This document shows positions 57,766-64,000 of a DNA stretch of 64,000 bases, one piece after another. Position 1 is the stretch's first letter. Each line of letters starts with the position of its first letter. The notes beneath the pieces were generated by a model that had not been told where the DNA came from, searched no databases, and saw nothing but the letters and a program-made list of their open reading frames with translations. This stretch comes from Botryosphaeria dothidea (taxonomy: Eukaryota; Ascomycota; Dothideomycetes; Botryosphaeriales; Botryosphaeriaceae), in assembly GCA_011503125.2 (NCBI GenBank), contig WWBZ02000014.1, positions 124,001 through 188,000 of the forward strand, read 5' to 3'. Made by a program: the position numbers and the translations under genes.

Positions 57766-59611
57766 TCATGTCAGACTGCTGGAGTGTTTCCTCGCAAATG
57801 ACAAGCTATGCTGACGTCGAAAAGCCCAGCCTTTGAGGGCGATATTCAGCACTGCCCAGGCCATAGTCAGGGCAGTTAGCCCAATTGTGACGATGAAGGT
57901 AGCCATAGTGTCCAATCCGAAGGATTCCAGCGCAGCAACAGTGTCCGAGTTGCTAATTATAAAGGTGATTCCACCTGCAGTAAGGCAGAAGGACGTAATG
58001 ATTTCAGAAGGCGGTCTTGCCGGAAGGCGGGAAGTTGGTGGTGAGAGGTAGATTAGAACATAAGTGACGGCGCGAGCCATAGAAAACCCAACGAACATGG
58101 TACCCCATTGCTTATGTACCATGGTTGAAAGCATTGATGACTGGTGATGTGAGCTCATCATTACTCCGAGAAAGAGAATAACGAGGCTAGGCATCGGATT
58201 TAAGGAGACGCCGTAAGATTTAGGTTCTTCTCGCTGATCGACCGAATGTGAAATGTGGTCCTCGTCATACAGGGCTGAGGTAATCAGAAGCTCACGGACC
58301 TTCTTGGAATCAATCAGCATTCCGAGCTGGTGAGCCTGTTAGCAAAATGCTCGGAAATTATGAGTGGATTTACAGGACTTACAGCGCCGCCGCCGAAGAA
58401 CATGACAGAGATTGAGACATGTTCGAGATCCCGAGCAGTCCATTTACCGCCCCAAGCAGCCAAATGCTCCAAAAACACATTCGAGGCTCCATAAAGAAAT
58501 ATGACGAAAGATTCGGTGAACTCGGCTGTAGGAATGTAGGTCTTCCAATGCCCAGGCAGGTGGTCCGGCTTCACGTTCCAAGCCCAGCCAAAGTCTGCAA
58601 AGCATCCCATCCAGCGTCCGAGCGTCAGAAGGCCGTACCAAAAGAAAATAGAGCCTTTGATGTAGTGGGCCAGAACATTAAAGACGTGGTTACCGCGCTA
58701 TGAAAATCAATCAGTTCCGGTCGTTTTCGTGGGAATCTAGCGGAGACTCACAGCAATGCCACCGATTGTAATTGTGCCCGTCACAACAAGTACGAACCCC
58801 AGGACCAGGATCACCCTCTCAATTAACGTGTAGAACAAATTTGTAAGTCTACGTGAGCGACTCGTGGCGATGAGCGAGCGGATTGGTAGGAAGTTGTTCT
58901 TCTCAAACTCGTCATCGTCGCGGTCCAGATCTACTGCATGATCCAGACTCATGAGAGCTTCAGGACTTGATGAGCGCGGGTATGCATCCAAGAATGCAGA
59001 ATTTGTCTCTGTACACTGATGGGAATGATCCTGCTCCCGATCCAATTGCTGGTAATGCGCGATGGACGGCGTTAACAGGGCCTCGCTAGCTTCTCCAGAA
59101 CCTTGGATACGGTCGGCGTAAGATTTCGCGACGCCCAGAAAGAACCAGATGATAGTGATGAAGAATACTGGCCACCTCATCTTACGATGTGCATCGCCTT
59201 CGTACAGGTCTGGCGTATTCATGTCGTACACGATACCAGTGAACAGCGTGAGGCCTTGCATAGCCACGAAGATCAACTGGCTCGGTATAGCAAGACGTGA
59301 ACGTGCAATACTAAACATCACAACTATATCACAGTTAGCTCTCACTGTATATCTTCATGTTTTCACTCCAGCTGGTTACCTGACGGGGCGAAGACGATCC
59401 AAGTAATTAGCATCAAAGAAACATAAGTCCAGAGTAACCCCGAATGCTTCAGATAGCTGAAATAGCTCATCGGCCGGTCATCTTGCCCATGTGCAATATT
59501 TGCGGAGTGCTTGCCGCCCATATCGCGGTCGTTGTCGTGTGCCAGGGCCAGGGGAAGCGCATTAAGAAGGACTGCCGCCGTAGCAGCCACGGCAGAATTG
59601 ACACCCTGCAT
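57766..59611 (-). CDS. YTP1-family multi-pass membrane protein
   Basis: Four exons: 59380..59611, 58752..59323, 58383..58697 and 57766..58326, giving 559 aa; introns are 54-56 nt. The ATG at 59611 starts a signal-like segment (AVAATAAVLLNALPLALA). The N-terminal DUF2427 part is SYFSYLKHSGLLWTYVSLML and GIVYDMNTPDLYEGDAHRKM. The C-terminal Ytp1 part holds NVLAHYIKGSIFFWYGLLTL, SVMFFGGGALG and several helices. Yeast Ytp1 is a membrane protein without a well defined role. The loop between the halves is charged and variable. No lesion was found; splicing of all three introns is needed for continuity. Confidence 0.9.
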
Positions 59612-61045
59612 CTGGGAAGGAGAATTGTGAAAGTAAGAAAGAGTCGGAAAGATGATACACAGGCTCGAGTGGGAGTTTGAATGGGAACTGTAGCGAATTG
59701 TTTTCGAGTCCCCATTGAAGCACCTATCCCTATATATATAGAGGATGGTATCAAGGCGCAGCCGTAGTATCACGAGTAATTAACTCAGACACACTGTCCA
59801 AAGCCAAGGAGAGGCTGCGAACTCAGAAGAAGACCAAGCGACCCGCCTAAAGTTAGCAGTGTCTACTGCGGGCAAGGCGGAAGTATGAGTAGCGGCCGTG
59901 TATCTGCACATCTAGCATCTTGCGGATGATTGTTCCTCCGCGATATGGACGCCAAGGTCATCGTTGAAGGGCTTGAAGTCAACGCTTCAGAACTTGGCAA
60001 AGGGTGGTGAAGACTGTCATTGGCTTCCGGACCTCGGAAACATCTGGTCGGGTACGTTAAATACAAGCCTCATGTGGTGATTGGCTATCTGAGAACCCAG
60101 CGCCTTGTAGTATAGCCCTCTGGACAAGCCTTCTGCGCCTTGAGTTACGAGGTAGACATGTCGTGGCTTGTGAGCTGACGTGTGGCTTCGGGGTGAAAAC
60201 GCCGATCCACCGGCCATTCGGGACCGAATCTCCGTGTGGACCGATGGTGGTGTACGAGATCCTATACTTGTTGTGGACAGGTGCTACGTAGTTGGCCAAG
60301 CCCAAGCCTCGGAGCTCGGGGAGACCAAGGCTTATTTGAAGCCGCTGGAAGCCGGAGAAGTACCACTGGTCTTTGAGTGAACAATTTCGACCATGTCAGC
60401 TTCATTATCCATATTCTGCCACGAGAACGCATTCGTATGATTCCAAGCATGGCTAGGCCTTGGGATGATGACTTCCATCAGACCCGACCCGGGGCATAGT
60501 GGGCCCGTCTCCTTGTTGCTCCGCTCGCCCGGCTGGGTAGGTCATTATCTCCTGCCAGCCACCACTTCTGGATGAGGTTGGGCGTACCTTATGGCTGCCT
60601 TTGCTGTGCCTCAGAAGAATGAGACAAACTACAGCAGGTGTGGGTGATCCACGAGGGACAGAAACGACCCGCCAATCAGAACCCCCGCACGCCGCAAGTA
60701 CCCGACGGACTCCCGCTCTACCCCCGCAAGTCGCAGCTGACAACAGTATGTGCACTCAGCCTTCTTTCCTCTCATAAGCGATTAAATAACCCTTGAAATT
60801 GGACAAGCAGCCGATCTCTATCACTTTCCCAATCGTGTAGAATCACAACATCGGAGGATCAACAATCAAATGTCCACGTTCAGCCGGGACGTGGTTCTCG
60901 GTGCTGCTCGTTGGCAAGGCGCTATCATAGCATCGTACTTTCATCTCACCTGACAAAATTGGTATTTTGGACTTCTCCAATCCACGAGAATAAGTGATAT
61001 GAGGAGATACAAGCTTCTTATTAGTAAGTTCCCTTCGCGCTCAAT
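59612..61045. other. Intergenic, 1.4 kb, no supported gene
   Basis: Some frames on the minus strand near 60057..60450 look weakly protein-like, but I could not build a gene or name a family. Confidence 0.4.
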
Positions 61046-61937
61046 CTACACCACTCCCAGCATGCCCCTCTCGACACCCAGCTCGCCGAGACTAGGTACG
61101 ACCGGAACCGCGTCCTTCTCCTTCGGCAACCGGACGATGGCAAAGAAGCAAGCAATTTTACTCCTCGGTCCGTACGCCTCATCGACGAGGTAGACGATGA
61201 CACGCCACCACGCCAGGACGGCGCTGACGATCCAGAAGTAAGCCGCAGCCTTTCTACTGGCGCGAATGCCATTGCCGTACGAGAGCATGCACAAAGCGAT
61301 GGTGCTGCCGGTGGTGACGTAGGCGAGCAGTGAGGCTAGAATTGCATCCCGAGCGGTAGCCGCGAGAGCCTGTTGTATCCAAGCTGTCAGTACTCTGCCA
61401 GTATCGCCGCCGGATAGCGGCGACCGCTTAAGCCGACCAAGGTGCAGGCAGTCACGATGGTGAACCCGCTTGCTAAATCCGAGAAGTTCTCATCGATGCT
61501 ATGCGCTAGTAACGTTCCAGTGGTATATATGAGGCTGCACGTCCGCTCCATTCACGCTCTCATGTCCCACTCACGTCATCACCTGGACGGGAGAAGACGG
61601 TACTCCTCACATTCCACAGCCACATGACCCCGGCACTCATACAAAAAGCACTTCATATTGCATTTATGACTGTAACCAAGACGTCTCGTGCTTTGAACCC
61701 TTCCATCCCCGCGATGAACTGCGCCAAGCCTCCCCAGAATGCGACGAAGGGGAAGGAAATCGCGGGTTATTCGCCGTTGCCCTACCAATGGTCAATCCAC
61801 ACGGCAGATACGAATGTACTGCCAGCGAAGCCAGCAAGCCCCAGTGTGGCAGGCGGAGGGATTGGTTGGAGGGAAATGCTCACTTGCGGGCTGGAAAGAG
61901 TGGAGAAATGTCCGGTGATGGCCAGTGATGTTTGCAT
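61046..61937 (-). pseudogene. GPR1/FUN34/YaaH-family (acetate/ammonium transporter-like), nonsense-inactivated
   Basis: From the ATG at 61937 one frame gives PPPATLGLAGFAGSTFVSAVW, then FPFVAFWGGLAQFIAGMEGF and VLVTVINAI; after introns it continues as FSDLASGFTIVTACTL and ALAATARDAILASLLAY. It ends with AAAYFWIVSAVLAWW and a family-like tail FFAIVRLPKEKDAVP. The order and spacing of helices match the GPR1/FUN34/YaaH transporters. Three stops lie in the frame: TAG and TAA between IDHW and PAISF (near 61756..61776), and TGA after VINAI (near 61660). There is a likely 3' intron before ALAATARD (branch CTGAC). Exon borders in the middle are uncertain. Confidence 0.68.
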
Positions 61938-63307
61938 GAAATCATCTAGACGTCACTGAAAACGATCATTCTGCGGTGTTGACAAGTGGTTCTCATGCCC
62001 ACTTCTACTCCTCCTCGCGAGCGCTTAGCGTCAATCTCAGTCGCAGGTAGTCGTCGCATGGATTTCTTGTCGAAACTCACAACAGGTCGAGTGCCGAATT
62101 GAAGTAAATCCGAGAGACTCCGCGTGTTTTCATCTCGCGCACGATCGTCCTACGGAGATATCGTCATTTTGAATGGTCGTTTATTTTCCTGACATGCTGG
62201 AAGATATTCATTTACATCATTCCTGGCAAGTTTGCCTGAATCACGGATGAAATCTGCATTCCAAGACCGCGACATAGTTCGAGGAGGATATGCTGGAAGA
62301 TAACGATCCGTTGGCCGATCAGACTCTCGGAGCGTTGCGTTTGCCCCACGAATTAAAAGCAGAAAAAATGTCCTTTTGAGGCCATGGTGCGACAAATGCA
62401 TTCAGATTGGCCGCAGCCTTTTCCTTTCCATCGTAGGGTTTGCCGGATCACTCAGAAGCAACATTATTGAGCCCAAATGGCGGAACTGCTTCCCGTCCCG
62501 GTCCGATTAGGCAACTGGGCATGTTTGAGGGACCATCGTGGTTGCGCTTCGCTTAGCGAAAGTCAAATAAAGCTTCTGTTCTTTTCCGACACAAAAGCGC
62601 GTTACACTGGGTAAATGCTGATGACTCGGGACAGTGTCGCGAAAGGCGTGACCACCACACCCTCCAAGAAAGTCGGTAGCCACTTATCCGCTGACTCGGC
62701 CAGTGGAGCTTCCACGAATACGAGAAACGACAGTTCCTTGGGAAAGTTGAGGTAAGAAGTGTCTCGGATTGCTGGATAAGACCCTGGCTGACGGTACTTG
62801 ACAGGGTTGCCGGGGTCACTACCGATCCCGGACGGGAGGAACCGAGGAACAGCAGATCGTTCGAAAAAGCAGGAATGCTGATGTGATAATGAGGCACGTG
62901 TATGCCGAAACCTGTGGCGTTAGACAAGGGCGTTGCGGTGCTATTTTCTTTCAGTGCTCCGAGACAAGTGGCTCCAGATTGGACCAGATCCAGGCCGAGG
63001 CGACATGGTGCATGAAAATTAAATCTATTGAACGCTGGAAACTTTTCTACAGTAACACGCCTGGGTATACTTTGATTATGATCCGTTTTCCCCAATCTGC
63101 CGGCTCCATCGCGGTCCGACGGCCGTTTATTTATAAACCGTACCGCCAATAACAACAAGAGCGACGAAGGCTCTCAAATGGCGCATAAGGCCAATTCAAA
63201 TGCCAAGGCTTCCATCAGCCTCGGGCCACGACAGAAGTACCAACGATGATTTCGATGCTTCCGCTTCCTGGCGGAGTCCTCCGCCGCAATTCCCCCGCCA
63301 GCGTTGC
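61938..63307. other. Intergenic, 1.4 kb, no supported gene
   Basis: A 201-codon open stretch on the minus strand (62553..63158) has no ATG at its start and no recognisable domain, so it is not called. Confidence 0.4.
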
Positions 63308-64000
63308 TCATGATTCATCCTTTGGGAACTTGGGCTTGTAGTTCGAGTCCGGGTGCGCGAAAATCTCCCAGTCGAGCCCGCGCTGCTTCTTCCAGGTGCT
63401 CCCGTCCGCCGCCTTCGCGTCCTCGTAGGCGCTTGGCTCGAACGCCTGGACGTCCGCCCAGCTCCGGATCATTCGGCGCCAGTAGCATGCCTCGGCGGCC
63501 GGGGTGAGGTTGCGGTCGCGGAAGGTGTTGACGGCGTTCTGCGCGATGCGGGCCGCCTCGGACGGGTTCGCGCGGTAGTATTCGATCTTTTCCTCCAGGT
63601 CAGAAAAGTCGTTTTCGACGCTGATGTAGTTCTGTTTGGGGATTGACTGTCAGTGCATGTTTCTTTGCTCCGAAGGTTGGGCAAGAGGGTCTCCTGCCAT
63701 ACCTGATTCGGTCCGTCGGCCACGAGCAGGTCGTAGTAGTGGGCCTGGTATTTGAGAGGCTGATGGACAACGACGATGGAGTTGCAGTTTTGCAAGTACC
63801 GAAGCCGTCCGCTCCAGCTGTTGCCCTCGGTGTGGACCGGGAACTGGTACTTGCAGAACTCCGCCATGTGCATGCGCGTGTCCTTGGTCATCTTCTGCAC
63901 GTCGGCCCATTCTTTGTCCTTTGTTGCGTTGATAAGAGCGCCTCGGACCTTGTTGTTCATGGAGCCTCGCCACACTGCGCGCGGGTCCTTGTCCGCAAAG
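63308..64000 (-). CDS. GT90-family glycosyltransferase (CAP10/KDELC-like), 5' end off window
   Basis: Exon 63703..64000 continues off the right edge; a 71-nt intron (63632..63702, branch CTGAC) precedes the last exon 63308..63631. The protein reads KYQFPVHTEGNSWSGRLRYL and LQNCNSIVVVHQPLKYQAHYY, the hallmark C-terminal half of the lipopolysaccharide-modifying / CAP10 domain. In this family the HTEGNSWSGRL loop helps bind the nucleotide sugar. The last exon begins NYISVENDFSDLEEKIEYYRANP. Fungal and yeast relatives add xylose or mannose to glycans in the Golgi. The N-terminal membrane anchor is outside the window. No lesion in the visible part. Confidence 0.9.

Noticed and set aside
60057..60450. 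Weakly protein-like frames on the minus strand
   Set aside because: Frames interrupt each other, no start or splice plan works, and no motif is recognisable.
62553..63158. 201-codon open stretch on the minus strand
   Set aside because: It begins without ATG and shows no family motif.
1..64000. CRISPR arrays, operons and ribosome binding sites
   Set aside because: The window is eukaryotic (spliceosomal introns throughout); no regularly spaced direct repeats were seen.

Overview
The window is nuclear DNA of a filamentous ascomycete (Pezizomycotina); I cannot place it more finely. The evidence is short introns (mostly 48-80 nt) with GT..AG ends and CTRAY branch sites, and characteristic fungal families: C2H2/Zn2Cys6 regulators, a HET-domain protein, a CYP504-type P450, YTP1, Sde182 and GT90. 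ATG starts and splice junctions were worked out by hand. I resolve fourteen structurally plausible protein genes, two of them cut by the window edges, plus a SnoaL-like gene without a start. The rest is decayed genes and transposons.

Left third (1-20 kb): mostly intact catabolic and secreted-enzyme genes. These are a BAHD-type acyltransferase running off the left edge, a feruloyl-esterase-like secreted hydrolase, a kelch-repeat membrane protein with six exons, a zinc alcohol dehydrogenase, a CYP504 P450 divergent from a D-2-hydroxyacid dehydrogenase, a C2H2 transcription factor convergent with that dehydrogenase, and a secreted type-B carboxylesterase. The P450, dehydrogenase and regulator may form a small aromatic-acid catabolic module (inference).

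Middle (20-31 kb): a gene graveyard. It holds a membrane-protein remnant, a Zn2Cys6-type regulator pseudogene split by a 262-bp solo LTR with a 5-bp target duplication, a decayed MFS transporter, a second kind of solo LTR (about 147 bp), and a GH10 xylanase whose last codons are separated from the rest by a 2.8-kb hAT transposon with an 8-bp target duplication. The hAT transposase frame contains five nonsense codons and no frameshift.

Right half (31-64 kb): an Sde182-like secreted protein with a CGG-N6-CCG palindrome in its promoter, a SnoaL-like gene lacking a visible start, a metallo-beta-lactamase-fold hydrolase, a quinone-oxidoreductase-like MDR enzyme, an L-asparaginase-II family protein (with a second 262-bp solo LTR 49 bp from its stop codon), an anion:cation-symporter-type MFS permease, a regulator pseudogene (C2H2 + C2HC + Zn2Cys6) split by a 148-bp solo LTR, a hot-dog thioesterase-like protein, a HET protein, a Tc1/mariner element killed by nonsense codons, a YTP1-family membrane protein, a GPR1/FUN34/YaaH-family pseudogene, and a GT90 glycosyltransferase running off the right edge.

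Main theme: two unrelated LTR families each left a solo LTR inside the coding sequence of a zinc-finger regulator, and several dead genes carry mainly nonsense codons of the type expected from C-to-T / G-to-A change, as in repeat-induced point mutation (RIP). No tRNA, rRNA or CRISPR array was recognised.
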